Shown here: piece after piece, positions 42,975 through 52,086 of the stretch
Position numbering within the stretch: position 1 is the stretch's first letter
Layout: the number at the start of each line of letters is the position of its first letter
Assembly (NCBI RefSeq): GCF_006007965.1
Contig: NZ_CP040748.1
Coordinates: forward strand, 2,604,001-2,668,000
From: Nocardioides jishulii
Lineage (GTDB): Bacteria > Actinomycetota > Actinomycetes > Propionibacteriales > Nocardioidaceae
Direction: 5' to 3'
Length of the DNA stretch: 64,000 bases
Position numbers and translations under genes: made by a program
Notes under the pieces: generated by a model
Databases searched by the model: none
Seen by the model: only the letters and a program-made list of their open reading frames with translations
Told to the model about the DNA's origin: nothing

Positions 42975-44381
42975 TCAGAAGTTGATCATGTGGCCGGCGA
43001 TGCCCTCGACGGCTTCCTTGACCGCCTCGGAGAGCGTCGGGTGCGCGAAGACGTTGCGACCCACCTCGTCGGCGGTCAGGTCGAAGCGCTGGGCCATGGT
43101 CAGCACCGGGAGGAGCTCGGTGACGTTGGGACCGATCATGTGGGCGCCGAGGATCTCGTTGTACTTCGCGTCGGCCACCACCTTCACGAAGCCAGTGGGG
43201 TCACCCAGACCGGCAGCCTTGCCGTTGGCGGAGAAGGGGAACGTCGCAGTCTTGACGTCGTAGCCCTTGTCCTTGGCCTGCTGCTCGGAGTAGCCGAACG
43301 AGCCGATCTGCGGGTGGCAGTAGGTGGCGCGCGGGATCATGTCGAAGTCGATCTCCATGGTCTCGACGTCGGCGATCGTCTCGGCGGCCACGATGCCCAT
43401 GGCCTCCGCGACGTGGGCCAGCATCATCTTGCCGGTGACGTCACCGATGGCGTAGACGCCGGGGACGTTCGTACGACCGCGGGCGTCGACCTTGATCGCG
43501 CCGCGCTCGGTCTCGATGCCGAGCGCGTCCAGGCCATAGCCCTCCAGGCGCGGGGCGAAGCCGAAGGCAGCCAGCATCTTGTCGGCCTCGAGGACCTGGG
43601 CGTCGCCGCCGGCAGCCGGGGAGACGGTGACCTTGACGCCGGAGCCGGTGTCCTCGACCTTCTCGACCTTCGTCGAGAGGAGGACCTTCACGCCCAGCTT
43701 CTTGTAGTGCTTGAGGAGCTCCTTGGAGACGTCCGCGTCCTCGGCCGGCACCATGCGGTCGGCGAACTCGACGATCGTGACGTCGACGCCGAAGTTCTTC
43801 ATGACGTAGGCGAACTCGACGCCGATGGCGCCGGAACCGCCGATGACGATCGACTTCGGGAGCTCGGCGTCGAGGATCTGCTCCTCGTAGGTGACGACGT
43901 TCTCGGAGATCTCGATGCCCGGCAGCAGACGCACGGTCGCGCCGGCAGCGATGATCAGGTTGTCGAAGGACAGCTCGCTGGTGGAGCCGTCGTTGAGCGC
44001 GACCGACATCGAGGTCGGCGACGTCAGGGTGCCCCAGCCGTCGATCTCGGTGATCTTGTTCTTCTTCATGAGGAAGTGGACGCCCTTGACGATGCCGGCG
44101 CTCACCTGGCGCGAACGCTTGTGCGTCGGGCCGTAGGACATCGTCGCGTCACCCTCGATGCCGTACTTGGCCTTGTCGTGGGTGAGCGTGTGGGCGAGCT
44201 CGGCGTTCGCCAGCAGCGCCTTGGAGGGGATGCAGCCGACGTTGAGGCAGACACCACCCCAGTACTGCTTCTCCACCACGGCCACCTTCAGGCCGAGCTG
44301 GGAGGCACGGATCGCGGCGACGTAGCCACCGGGGCCAGCACCGAGGACGACAAGGTCGAAGTGAGTCGCGGAGTCAGTCAC
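42975..44381 (-). CDS. lpd: Dihydrolipoyl dehydrogenase
   Basis: A 468-residue E3 component from GTG 44381 ([20 protein letters not shown]). It has the redox disulfide in '[15 protein letters not shown]' (Cys45, Cys50), FAD and NAD Rossmann motifs ('[20 protein letters not shown]'), '[20 protein letters not shown]', and the C-terminal His-Glu pair in '[14 protein letters not shown]'. It reoxidises lipoyl groups of pyruvate/2-oxoacid dehydrogenase or glycine cleavage complexes. No E1 or E2 gene is in this window. The earlier in-frame ATG adds 10 non-family residues, so GTG is preferred. Confidence 0.96.
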   Translation of the reverse strand: MTDSATHFDLVVLGAGPGGYVAAIRASQLGLKVAVVEKQYWGGVCLNVGCIPSKALLANAELAHTLTHDKAKYGIEGDATMSYGPTHKRSRQVSAGIVKGVHFLMKKNKITEIDGWGTLTSPTSMSVALNDGSTSELSFDNLIIAAGATVRLLPGIEISENVVTYEEQILDAELPKSIVIGGSGAIGVEFAYVMKNFGVDVTIVEFADRMVPAEDADVSKELLKHYKKLGVKVLLSTKVEKVEDTGSGVKVTVSPAAGGDAQVLEADKMLAAFGFAPRLEGYGLDALGIETERGAIKVDARGRTNVPGVYAIGDVTGKMMLAHVAEAMGIVAAETIADVETMEIDFDMIPRATYCHPQIGSFGYSEQQAKDKGYDVKTATFPFSANGKAAGLGDPTGFVKVVADAKYNEILGAHMIGPNVTELLPVLTMAQRFDLTADEVGRNVFAHPTLSEAVKEAVEGIAGHMINF

Positions 44382-44442
44382 GCCCCCGAGTTTAGGCCCT
44401 CGCGAGCGCAACTTCTCATCCGGAGTGGTTACCCTTCGGTTC

Positions 44443-44895
44443 GTGACGCTCTACGCCGCCTACGGGACGAACCTCGACCCCCGCCGCATGAGTGAGCGGT
44501 GCCCGCACTCCCCCTTGCGGAGCACGGGCTGGCTCACCGGCTGGCGCCTCACCTTCGGCGGCGAGGAGCTCGGCTGGGACGGCGCCCTGGTCACGCTGGT
44601 CGAGGACCCGATCGAACAGGTCTTCGTCGCCCTGTACGACGTCACTCCCGAGGACGAGGTGGTCCTCGACGAGTGGGAGATGGCCAGCACCGGGCTCTAC
44701 CGCAAGACCCGCGTCCGGGTCGCGGGCATGACGGGCGAGGTGCTCGCATGGACCTACGTGCTCGACGCGTACGAGGGTGGCCTGCCGAGCGCGCTCTACC
44801 TCGGAACCCTCGCCGAGGCGGCCGAGGCCGCTGACGCGCCCGCCGACTACGTCACCGGCCTGCGCAACCGCCCCTGCCGCTCCATCGGCCCCTGA
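44443..44895 (+). CDS. Gamma-glutamylcyclotransferase family protein
   Basis: A 150-residue protein from GTG 44443. The GGCT fold marks are '[19 protein letters not shown]' (substrate-binding loop), '[10 protein letters not shown]' and '[21 protein letters not shown]' with the catalytic-region Glu. The family removes 5-oxoproline from gamma-glutamyl compounds, or the fold is used for related reactions, so the substrate is uncertain. It is divergent from the lipoamide dehydrogenase gene with a 60-base spacer. Convergent with the FUSC gene. Confidence 0.85.
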   Translation: MTLYAAYGTNLDPRRMSERCPHSPLRSTGWLTGWRLTFGGEELGWDGALVTLVEDPIEQVFVALYDVTPEDEVVLDEWEMASTGLYRKTRVRVAGMTGEVLAWTYVLDAYEGGLPSALYLGTLAEAAEAADAPADYVTGLRNRPCRSIGP

Positions 44896-44933
44896 GCGAC
44901 TCCGGCCCCTGAGCGACGCCGGGTCACGCGGGG

Positions 44934-46061
44934 TCAGAACCTCAGGCGTACGTCCAGCTCGTCACGCGTCATCCCACCCGCGTAGAGCATGTCGGCCGCC
45001 AGCGAGCGGATCTGCGCGGCGACGGCGGCGCGGTTGAGCGTCATCTCCTCCGTCAGCGCGGCCATGGCAATGCGCACCGCCTCGACCAGCTGGTTCTCCG
45101 CCCGTGCCCTCTCCCCGGGGTTGGCCAGGTTGTCCTGGAAGACCGCGACTCCCTTCGCCAGCCCTTCGACCGCGGCGGCGAGCTGGTCCCCCGGCTGCTC
45201 CCCCAGCCGGATCATCGTGGAGGCCCGACGGGCGAGCACCCGGGCGTCCCGGATGGCGTTGTCCACGTCGGTGAGCACGCTCGAGTAACGCTCGACCTCG
45301 CCCCGCTGCCGCCAGCGCATCGGTGAGATCGCCGCCACCTCGCGCACGCTCGCTGCCGTGGTCAGCGCGGTGTTGACCTTGTCCTGGAGACCCCGCGCCC
45401 GGGTGAGGGCGTCGTGGGCGCCGGGGGCGTCAGCGGCACGCATCGCCTGGGCCAGGGACTCCAGGATCGCCCTCAGGTCGGAGAGCAGGGGTCGCACCTG
45501 GAGGTCCAGGTCGCGGGTGGGATGACGCGGCAGCAGCACGAGCATCACCAGGGCGCAGCAGCCACCCGTGAGGGCGTCCAGGAAGCGCGTCGCTGCCGGG
45601 TTGGCCGCCCCGGCAGCCGGCACGACCGCTGCGAGCAGAACCGCGGAGTTGGTGGCCTGGGTGAGCGCGACCCCCTTGAAGCCGGCGAAGGTGGCGACGA
45701 TGACCGTGATCACCACGACGAGCGCGAGCTGCCACACGCCGCGCCCGATCACCAGGATCAGGAGCTCCCCCACGAGTACGCCCAGCGCGACGCCCAGGAT
45801 GAGCTCGATCATCAGTCGCTGCCGCAGGCCGACCCCTGCCAGGAGCACGATGACGGCTGCCACGGGCGCGAAGAAGGCTTGCTCGTGGTGCAGCACCATC
45901 GTGGAGAAGGCGTAGGCACCCGAGGTGGCCGCCCCCAGGCGGAGCAGCATCCGCCACCGCTTGCGGAGGCTCTCCCACCGCTGCGCCATGGTCATGTCTT
46001 GACCCAGCGACACCAGGCTGAGAAGGGACTGGTCGGCACTCACTCCGCCATTTTGGCGCAC
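44934..46061 (-). CDS. FUSC family membrane protein
   Basis: A 375-residue protein. Four to six TM segments occupy residues 45-170 ('GAYAFSTMVLHHEQAFFAPVAAVIVL', 'VLVGELLILVIGRGVWQLALVVVI', 'SAVLLAAVVPAAG', 'GGCCALVMLVLLP'). A long helical cytoplasmic region follows (185-375). This is the FUSC/aromatic acid exporter (ArAE) plan. The family covers efflux-like proteins of mostly unknown substrates. ATG 46061 or GTG 46043 can start it. Confidence 0.82.
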   Translation of the reverse strand: MRQNGGVSADQSLLSLVSLGQDMTMAQRWESLRKRWRMLLRLGAATSGAYAFSTMVLHHEQAFFAPVAAVIVLLAGVGLRQRLMIELILGVALGVLVGELLILVIGRGVWQLALVVVITVIVATFAGFKGVALTQATNSAVLLAAVVPAAGAANPAATRFLDALTGGCCALVMLVLLPRHPTRDLDLQVRPLLSDLRAILESLAQAMRAADAPGAHDALTRARGLQDKVNTALTTAASVREVAAISPMRWRQRGEVERYSSVLTDVDNAIRDARVLARRASTMIRLGEQPGDQLAAAVEGLAKGVAVFQDNLANPGERARAENQLVEAVRIAMAALTEEMTLNRAAVAAQIRSLAADMLYAGGMTRDELDVRLRF

Positions 46062-46064
46062 GGG

Positions 46065-46433
46065 TCAGGTGGCGACGGAACAGCATGCCTCGACGTTGTT
46101 GCCGTCGGGGTCGCGGACGAAGGCGCCGTAGTAGCCCTCGTGGTACTCGGGCCACAGCCGCGGTTCGTGCAGCACCTCGGCCCCACAGGCCACCGCCTCG
46201 GCGAACCAGGCGTCGACCGTGCTCGCGTCGGGCGCGTCGAAGGCGACGTGCACCTCGCGGTTGGGACCCATGCCTTCGAAGCTGCCGATCCAGAACGCGG
46301 GCGCCGTCGTGCCGTAGCCGATCGCGACGCCGTGGTCGAGCAGACGCCGGTGGCCCAGCACGGCCAGGGTCCGGTCGTAGAACGCGCCGGACAGCTCCAG
46401 GTCGCTGCAGTTGATTCCCAGGTGGCTGATCAT
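46065..46433 (-). CDS. VOC family (glyoxalase-like) protein
   Basis: A 122-residue single VOC domain from ATG 46433: 'ISHLGINCSDLELSGAFYDRTL', 'REVHVAFDAPDASTVDAWFAEA', 'FVRDPDGNNVEACCS'. VOC proteins bind divalent metal and act on diverse small molecules (glyoxalase, dioxygenase, resistance). The metal ligands His at residue 4 and Glu near the C-terminus are present. The exact activity is unknown. It is divergent from the purine nucleoside phosphorylase gene; the earlier in-frame start overlaps that spacer. Confidence 0.85.
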   Translation of the reverse strand: MISHLGINCSDLELSGAFYDRTLAVLGHRRLLDHGVAIGYGTTAPAFWIGSFEGMGPNREVHVAFDAPDASTVDAWFAEAVACGAEVLHEPRLWPEYHEGYYGAFVRDPDGNNVEACCSVAT

Positions 46434-46479
46434 GCCTCCGATCGTGCACCCGACCACCCACAAAACCTAGGATCGAGCA

Positions 46480-47280
46480 ATGACCGACCACGATCCCTTC
46501 GTCCTGGCCGACCAGGCCGCCGCCACGCTCCGCGACCTCACGGGTGTGGAGTCGCACGACATCGCACTGGTGCTCGGCTCCGGGTGGCTGCCCGCCGTCG
46601 ACGCCCTCGGTCCGGCCACCGCCGAGATCGCCACCACCGACCTGCCCGGTTTCCACGCTGCCGGGGTCGCGGGCCACGCCGGCAAGATCCGCTCGCTGAA
46701 GGTGGGCGAGCGCAACGTGCTGGTCTTCCTCTCCCGCACCCACTTCTACGAGGGCAAGGGAGTGCGCGCCGTCGTGCACCCGATCCGCACCGCTGCGGCG
46801 GCCGGCTGCCGGGCGATCGTGCTGACCAACGGGTGCGGTGGCCTCAAGGAGACCTGGACTCCCGGCACCCCGGTGCTGATCAGCGACCACATCAACCTGA
46901 CCGCGACGTCGCCGATCGAGGGCGCGAACTTCGTCGACCTGACCGACCTGTACAGCCCCCGCCTGCGCGAGCTCTGCCGCGAGGTCGACCCGTCCCTCGA
47001 CGAGGGCGTCTACGTGCAGTTCCCCGGCCCCCACTACGAGACGCCTGCCGAGGTGCGGATGGCCGGCGTCCTCGGTGGCCACCTGGTCGGGATGAGCACG
47101 ACGCTGGAAGCCATCGCCGCCCGCCAGGCCGGCATGGAGGTCCTCGGCATCAGCCTCGTCACCAACCTGGCCGCGGGGATCAGCGGCTCCCCGCTCAACC
47201 ACGAGGAGGTCCTCGAGGCCGGGCGCTCAGCGGCCACCCGCATGGGCGGGCTCCTGGGCCAGATCGTCCCGAGGATCTGA
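46480..47280 (+). CDS. Purine nucleoside phosphorylase (trimeric type)
   Basis: A 266-residue enzyme that splits purine nucleosides with phosphate. Blocks are '[16 protein letters not shown]', '[29 protein letters not shown]' (phosphate-binding His in 'RTHFYEG'), '[29 protein letters not shown]', '[18 protein letters not shown]' and '[13 protein letters not shown]' with the base-binding Asn (segments listed separately). With phosphopentomutase-like and deoC genes at 56-60 kb it fits nucleoside salvage. The following epimerase starts one base after its stop. Confidence 0.95.
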   Translation: MTDHDPFVLADQAAATLRDLTGVESHDIALVLGSGWLPAVDALGPATAEIATTDLPGFHAAGVAGHAGKIRSLKVGERNVLVFLSRTHFYEGKGVRAVVHPIRTAAAAGCRAIVLTNGCGGLKETWTPGTPVLISDHINLTATSPIEGANFVDLTDLYSPRLRELCREVDPSLDEGVYVQFPGPHYETPAEVRMAGVLGGHLVGMSTTLEAIAARQAGMEVLGISLVTNLAAGISGSPLNHEEVLEAGRSAATRMGGLLGQIVPRI

Positions 47281-47281
47281 C

Positions 47282-48079
47282 GTGCGCGTCCTCGTCACCG
47301 GCGCTGCCGGGTCCATCGGTCGGGTCGTCGTCGGCGCGCTGCTCACGGACGGGGTCGACGTGGTCGGCTTCGACCTCGTGCCCGCGCCCGACGGCGTGGA
47401 CGCCGAGTGGCACACCGGCGACTGCACCGACCCGGGCGCGGTGGCCGAGGTCTTCGGCGCGCACTCGTTCTCGGCGGTCGTGCACCTCGCCGGACACCCC
47501 GACGAGCTCGACCTGGCCGGGTCGTTGCACTCCCACGTGACCACGACCGCGACCCTGCTCGACGCCATGGTCGAGCACGACGTCACCCGCATCGTCCACG
47601 CCTCCAGCAACCATGCCGTGGGGCGTACGCCGCGCACCGACCTCGTGGGCATCGAGGCGCGTCCCCGGCCCGACACCTTCTACGGCGTCGGCAAGGTCGC
47701 GGCCGAGGCGCTGCTGAGCCTGTACGCCGACCGCTACGGCATCGACGCCGTCGCCTGCCGGATCGGGTCGTTCCTCCCCGAGCCGACCACGCGCCGCCAC
47801 CTCGCGACCTGGCTGTCGCCGGCCGACTGCGTACGCATGGTGAGGGCAGCCCTGGAGGCGCCCGCCCCGGGCTTCGCCGTGCTCTACGGGATCTCCGCCA
47901 ACCGTGATGCCTGGTGGGACCTCGAGCCCGGCCGGGCCCTGGGCTACCACCCGCAGGACGACGCGGCTGCATACGCCGGTCACCTCCCTGAGCGCGAGGA
48001 GGACGCGGTCGAGGCGGCCACCGTCGGCGGCCCCTTCGCGACCGAGGAGTTCTACCGCCCGGCGGTCCCCTCTCCCTGA
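47282..48079 (+). CDS. NAD-dependent epimerase/dehydratase (SDR)
   Basis: A 265-residue extended SDR protein from GTG 47282. The NAD motif 'VLVTGAAGSIGRVVVGALL' is at the N-terminus; 'VVHLAGHPDEL' and the catalytic pair Tyr and Lys in 'TFYGVGKVAAEALL' are present. Its likely family is sugar or uronate dehydrogenase-like, because of 'RIGSFLPEPTTRR' and short length. Substrate is not settled. It is co-transcribed with the purine nucleoside phosphorylase. A strong terminator follows. Confidence 0.88.
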   Translation: MRVLVTGAAGSIGRVVVGALLTDGVDVVGFDLVPAPDGVDAEWHTGDCTDPGAVAEVFGAHSFSAVVHLAGHPDELDLAGSLHSHVTTTATLLDAMVEHDVTRIVHASSNHAVGRTPRTDLVGIEARPRPDTFYGVGKVAAEALLSLYADRYGIDAVACRIGSFLPEPTTRRHLATWLSPADCVRMVRAALEAPAPGFAVLYGISANRDAWWDLEPGRALGYHPQDDAAAYAGHLPEREEDAVEAATVGGPFATEEFYRPAVPSP

Positions 48080-48090
48080 TCCACCACGCA

Positions 48091-48126
48091 CACGAGGCCG
48101 GATCCCCGCCGGGATCCGGCCTCGTG
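48091..48126. terminator. Bidirectional terminator
   Basis: A perfect 16-bp stem (CACGAGGCCGGATCCC and complement, loop CGCC) sits between the epimerase stop and the convergent HtaA-like gene. Confidence 0.85.
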
Positions 48127-48163
48127 CTGTCTCAGGTGCGGTGCCGGCCGGGGCCGGCTCCGG

Positions 48164-49552
48164 TCACTTCTTGACCCGGAACTTCGCGACCTTCTTGGAG
48201 GCCTTCCAGTTCTTGTCCCCCGTGTACTGCGCGGTGACGCGGTACTGGCCCTTCTTCTTGGCCTTGACCAGCTTGACGGTGGCCTTGCCCTGCTTGTTGA
48301 GCTTGACCGTGACGGTGCGGGCCTTCTTCTGGCCGGGGATCTTCAGGGTGACCTTCACCTTGCCGGTCGCCTTCGGCTTGCCCGGGACGGTGATGGTGGC
48401 CTTGCCGGCCTTCTTGCGGGTCGCCTTCTTGGTGACCTTCAGGTTGACCTTCGAGGCCTTCTTGAGCTTCGACCAGTCGATGTTCACCAAGGTCTTGGTG
48501 TCCTGGCTGGCGTTGTCACCACGGACGTGGGCAGCCCAGGTGAAGACCGCGTAGCGCTGGCCGGAGACCAGGTCGCTGGTCTTGGCGTCCAGGCGGACGT
48601 CGAACGCGCCGTCCACGATGTCGCCATGGGGAGCACCGTCACCGGGACCACCGATCCAGGCGGCGGCCGCCATCGTCTCGACGCTGTCCCAGTTGGCGTA
48701 GTCGATCACGCTGTCAGCCGGGGCCAGGACCGCGTAGACGCCCATGGCGCCTTCGTGGCTGCGGGGGTCGAAGTTGCGGCCCTGCACCCGGACCGTGACG
48801 CCCTTCGCCGGGCTCGCCGCGACGACCGAGGCGGTCACGGACGGGGCGGCCTTGACCGCGTTGAAGCTCAGGTCACCGGGGCGCTTGTGGTCGCCGCCGG
48901 TGCTGAAGTAGAAGTGGGCCCGGACGCCGCTGGTCAGCTGGCCGAGGAAGTCGGGGTGGAAGGACTTGCCGTCCACCGGACGCGCGGTGTTGGTGATGCC
49001 CAGGGCGAGCGCCTGCTCGGAGCCCGCAGCCAGCACACCCTCCCACTTGGGGGTGATGGTGGTGGTGCCACCGGAGACGGTGGAGGCGTCGAACTCGGCC
49101 ACGGTCACCTCAGCCGGCTCGGTCTGCCCGGCCGGGTTGCCCATCGCGGCAGCGTTGCGCGCCGACACGGTGGCGCGCACCTCGCCGCTGCCGTCTGCGT
49201 CGACCTCGACCACGGGGTTCGCCACGGTGACGGCGTAGTACTCGGTGCCACCCATCGCGAACGCACCCTCGACCGACCCTCGGAAGCTGGTGGTGACCAC
49301 GCCGTCGGCCGCGGTGACGGCCTTGGCCGGGAAGGTGAACCTCTCGGCCGTCTGGTCGAAGGTGGCTCCGCCGGAGAGGGTCCGGTTCGAAAGGTGGCTG
49401 ACGAACTGCTCGGAGATGTTCCACGTCAGGGCTCCGGTGGCAGGCGCTGCCTGCGCCGGAGCTGCGGCCAGCCCGGCGAACGCGCCGGCGACGAGGGCAC
49501 CGGCGAGGCCGGCAGCCACGCCGCGGCGCGGGGTGCGCGTGAGCGACTTCAT
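48164..49552 (-). CDS. Secreted HtaA-domain haem protein with Ig-like Lys-rich C-terminus
   Basis: A 462-residue exported protein with a signal peptide (about 1-36, ending 'APAQA'). Residues 40-215 have HtaA-like features ('GALTWNISEQFVSHL', 'TSFRGSVEGAF', 'VTVANPVVEVDADGSGEVRA'), as in corynebacterial HtaA which binds haem at the surface. The middle part (225-360) is a second beta-rich domain. The C-terminus (365-462) is Lys-rich with an Ig-like 'GKVKVTLKIPGQKKARTVTV'. No TM anchor is seen, so it may be released or wall-associated. It ends a leftward haem-uptake operon. Confidence 0.82.
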   Translation of the reverse strand: MKSLTRTPRRGVAAGLAGALVAGAFAGLAAAPAQAAPATGALTWNISEQFVSHLSNRTLSGGATFDQTAERFTFPAKAVTAADGVVTTSFRGSVEGAFAMGGTEYYAVTVANPVVEVDADGSGEVRATVSARNAAAMGNPAGQTEPAEVTVAEFDASTVSGGTTTITPKWEGVLAAGSEQALALGITNTARPVDGKSFHPDFLGQLTSGVRAHFYFSTGGDHKRPGDLSFNAVKAAPSVTASVVAASPAKGVTVRVQGRNFDPRSHEGAMGVYAVLAPADSVIDYANWDSVETMAAAAWIGGPGDGAPHGDIVDGAFDVRLDAKTSDLVSGQRYAVFTWAAHVRGDNASQDTKTLVNIDWSKLKKASKVNLKVTKKATRKKAGKATITVPGKPKATGKVKVTLKIPGQKKARTVTVKLNKQGKATVKLVKAKKKGQYRVTAQYTGDKNWKASKKVAKFRVKK

Positions 49553-49583
49553 GGTGTTCCTTTCGGTGTGTTGCTGACGGGTG

Positions 49584-50963
49584 TCAGCGGGGGGTGCGCC
49601 CGCGAACGGGCACGAGGAGCAGGAGGGCGGCGGCCAGGAGCAGGGCTCCCCCCACCACCCACGGGGTGTGCGACTGGGTCGCGGAGACGAGGCGTACGTC
49701 CTCGGCCTGCGCCGAGGCCACCTGCGGCACCGCGCTGGTGCTGAAGAAGCCCTGCCACGGCGTCTCGCCGGTCAGTGGCGCGGCCACCGGCAAGGTGGCC
49801 GGGCCGGAGGAGAGCATGGGGGTGGGCGAGGGCTGCTGCGGAGCCGGCACGACCGGAGGCGCCGGGGTCACCGGGTTGCTGGGCTCGGGCTTCGGCGGGG
49901 CCGGCTTCGCCGGGGCGCTGCCCTCGGGCTCGGCGCCCTCCCAGGCGACCTCGATCGGCGTAGGGACCTTGGTCCAGTCCGACTGAAGGCCGGTGGAGTA
50001 CCAGAACTGGTCGGTACCCATCGGCTCGAGGAAGGTGACGAACTCTTGGGGGAATGAACCCCAGTCGTCGCCCGTGCGCTTCTGCGGGATCGAGCCCTCG
50101 ACCTGGACGCCGGCGTAGTCGGGCTTCACGACGAGGCCGGCCTCGGTGACGTCGACGCCGCTGAAGGTCACGACCGGCACCTGCTTGCGCGGGACCGGCT
50201 TCCACTTGTCGGTGTCGGCGCGGTCGGCGGCCCAGCCGCCCCCGGTGGCGCGGAGCGCGCCCTTGCCGCCCTTGACCTCGAGCACGGGGTCGGTCAGCGT
50301 GAAGACGGTGTTGCCGGAGTAGTAGACGACCGTCCAGGTGCCCTTCCAGGCGAGCGTGGCGTTGTCGGCCTCGGCGTCGAGCGTCCCGGTGCCGTCAGTC
50401 AGCCGCACACGATGTCCGCTGAACGGGCCGTAGAGGCCGATGCGCTTCTTGTTGGTGGCGTCGGTCCCGAGGCCAGCCCAGGTGGCGGTGCGCCACTGGC
50501 CGGAGGCGGTGCGCTTCTGGATGGTGACGTTGCCCTGCGCGGCCTTCCACTTGCCCTTCGGCAGGTGGATGCCGCCGGCGCCGGGGTTGGCCTCTCCCGC
50601 CGACATGAAGTTGATCGCCAGCGGGTTGTGCGAGCGGGCGTTGGTCTGCTCACTCATCGACCAGGCGAAGACGGCGTCGTCCACCTCGACCTCGCTCGAC
50701 TCCTCCGGCTCCTCACTGGGCGTCGGCGTGGGCGTCGGGGTCGGCGTCGGGGTCGGCTCGTCGGTGGGGTCCGCCGTGGGGTCGTCGGTGGGCTCCGGTG
50801 CCTCGGTGGGCGTCGGCGTGACGGTCGGCTCCACCGCCGCCACGTCACTCGTGGCGGCCGGAGCGTCGGCCTCGGTGGCCGAGGCCCCCAGCGGCAGCGT
50901 CAGCACTCCCGCCGCGGTCAGGAGCCCGGCGGCGGCGAAGGAGGCCAGGTCACGCCTGCGCAC
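49584..50963 (-). CDS. Membrane-anchored HtaA-like haem protein
   Basis: A 459-residue protein from GTG 50963, with GGAGG five bases upstream. It has a signal peptide (about 1-28), a long Thr/Pro/Glu repeat linker (about 45-90, many 'PTPTPT' units), an HtaA-like domain (about 100-310; 'FAWSMSEQTNARSHNPLAINF', 'GGIHLPKGKWKAAQGNVTIQ'), a Pro-rich linker and a C-terminal TM helix (about 433-453). Corynebacterial HtaA/HtaB have this plan and pass haem to HmuT. It overlaps the preceding gene by 14 bases, so it is co-translated with it. Confidence 0.82.
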   Translation of the reverse strand: MRRRDLASFAAAGLLTAAGVLTLPLGASATEADAPAATSDVAAVEPTVTPTPTEAPEPTDDPTADPTDEPTPTPTPTPTPTPSEEPEESSEVEVDDAVFAWSMSEQTNARSHNPLAINFMSAGEANPGAGGIHLPKGKWKAAQGNVTIQKRTASGQWRTATWAGLGTDATNKKRIGLYGPFSGHRVRLTDGTGTLDAEADNATLAWKGTWTVVYYSGNTVFTLTDPVLEVKGGKGALRATGGGWAADRADTDKWKPVPRKQVPVVTFSGVDVTEAGLVVKPDYAGVQVEGSIPQKRTGDDWGSFPQEFVTFLEPMGTDQFWYSTGLQSDWTKVPTPIEVAWEGAEPEGSAPAKPAPPKPEPSNPVTPAPPVVPAPQQPSPTPMLSSGPATLPVAAPLTGETPWQGFFSTSAVPQVASAQAEDVRLVSATQSHTPWVVGGALLLAAALLLLVPVRGRTPR

Positions 50964-52086
50964 GACGACCTCCGGCGCGACGCAGGGCGAAGGCGAGCGC
51001 GGCGAGGAAGACCACACCGGCGACGCCGGCGAAGACCCATCCGGCGACCGGCTGCTCCTCGGAGGTCTCCGCGCTGACCGTCTCGAGCGCGGGGTCGGTC
51101 TGGACCCCGAACTTCACGCTGAGGTCGCGGCTCGCGCCGAAGGCTCGCAGCTCGTGGGTGCCCGCCTTGGTGGAGGCCGGCAGCTGGATCACGCCGCTGA
51201 CGCGTCCGTCGGCGCCGACCGTGAAGGGACCGGCAGCCGCCAGCCCGTCGTCGAGGACGACGGTGAACTGCTCGCCGGGGGTCAGCCCCTGGGCGGTGAA
51301 CGACATCGCCCGGCCGCTGACGGCTGCGGCGTGGTCGACGCCCATCTTGAGGGGGCCACGGCGCTGGGGATTCGTGGTGGTCGGCGCGGAGGCAGGCCCG
51401 GCCTCACCGCTGGTGGCCGGCGTCCCGGAAGGGGTGGTGCCCTGCTCGCCCGAGGCGGCCGGCGCCTCCTGGTCTGTGGCGCCGGTGCCGCCCAGGTCGC
51501 CGAGGCGGACCGGCGTGAACGTCTCGTTGTTGCCGTTCTGCACGCCATGGGCGCCGACGGTGATCACGCCGCAGGTGACCTTGCGGCAGTCGACCTGGGT
51601 GATCTTGCCGTTGCGACCGACGGCCTCGAAGGTCGGGCCGGGGACGACGAGCTTCACCGACCACGCACCGTCGGCCGACATGGTGCCGCCGTTGGCCGAC
51701 GACGCCGTCGACGACCCCGGGAAGGCGACGTAGCGCTGGAACCCGGCGTTGTTCTTGCTCTCGCTGTCGGGCACGTAGACGTAGTTGACGCCCGACTTCC
51801 CGCCCTGGCTGGGCCGCCACTTGCCGTTGACGGTGCCGAACCAGACGTAGATGCCGCCGTGGCCCCCCTTGATCGACTGGAAGCCCTTGCCCCGCACGCT
51901 CAGCTCCGTCGAGTAGGTGCGGTCGATGACGGCACCCTTCCCGTCGGCGTCGACGGTGACGTCACCCGCGGCGTGGGCCGGGGCGAGGGTCGCGCCGGTG
52001 ACGGCCGCGCTCGCGACGAGGGTGGCCAGGACTCCGCGGGCTCCCGCACGACGGACGTACGAACGGATCAACGGACGACGGGACAC
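50950..52086 (-). CDS. Secreted membrane-anchored protein of the haem operon
   Basis: A 378-residue exported protein with a signal peptide (about 1-38, 'APAHAAG') and C-terminal TM helix (about 347-368). Residues 40-200 form a beta domain with 'GGIYVWFGTVNGKWRPSQ' and a disulfide candidate in 'CRKVTCGVITVGAHGVQNGNNETFTPV'. A Gly/Ser/Thr-rich linker (200-245) and a second Ig-like domain (245-335) follow. It resembles the third surface protein found with HtaA and HmuTUV operons in actinobacteria. The exact role (haemoprotein binding or relay) is unknown. It overlaps hmuV by 19 bases. Confidence 0.75.
   Translation of the reverse strand: MSRRPLIRSYVRRAGARGVLATLVASAAVTGATLAPAHAAGDVTVDADGKGAVIDRTYSTELSVRGKGFQSIKGGHGGIYVWFGTVNGKWRPSQGGKSGVNYVYVPDSESKNNAGFQRYVAFPGSSTASSANGGTMSADGAWSVKLVVPGPTFEAVGRNGKITQVDCRKVTCGVITVGAHGVQNGNNETFTPVRLGDLGGTGATDQEAPAASGEQGTTPSGTPATSGEAGPASAPTTTNPQRRGPLKMGVDHAAAVSGRAMSFTAQGLTPGEQFTVVLDDGLAAAGPFTVGADGRVSGVIQLPASTKAGTHELRAFGASRDLSVKFGVQTDPALETVSAETSEEQPVAGWVFAGVAGVVFLAALAFALRRAGGRRAQA

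Noticed and set aside
50700..50830. Possible CRISPR-like or tandem-repeat array in the haem-operon gene
   Set aside because: The repeats are in-frame codons for a Thr/Pro/Glu-rich stalk, with no spacers.
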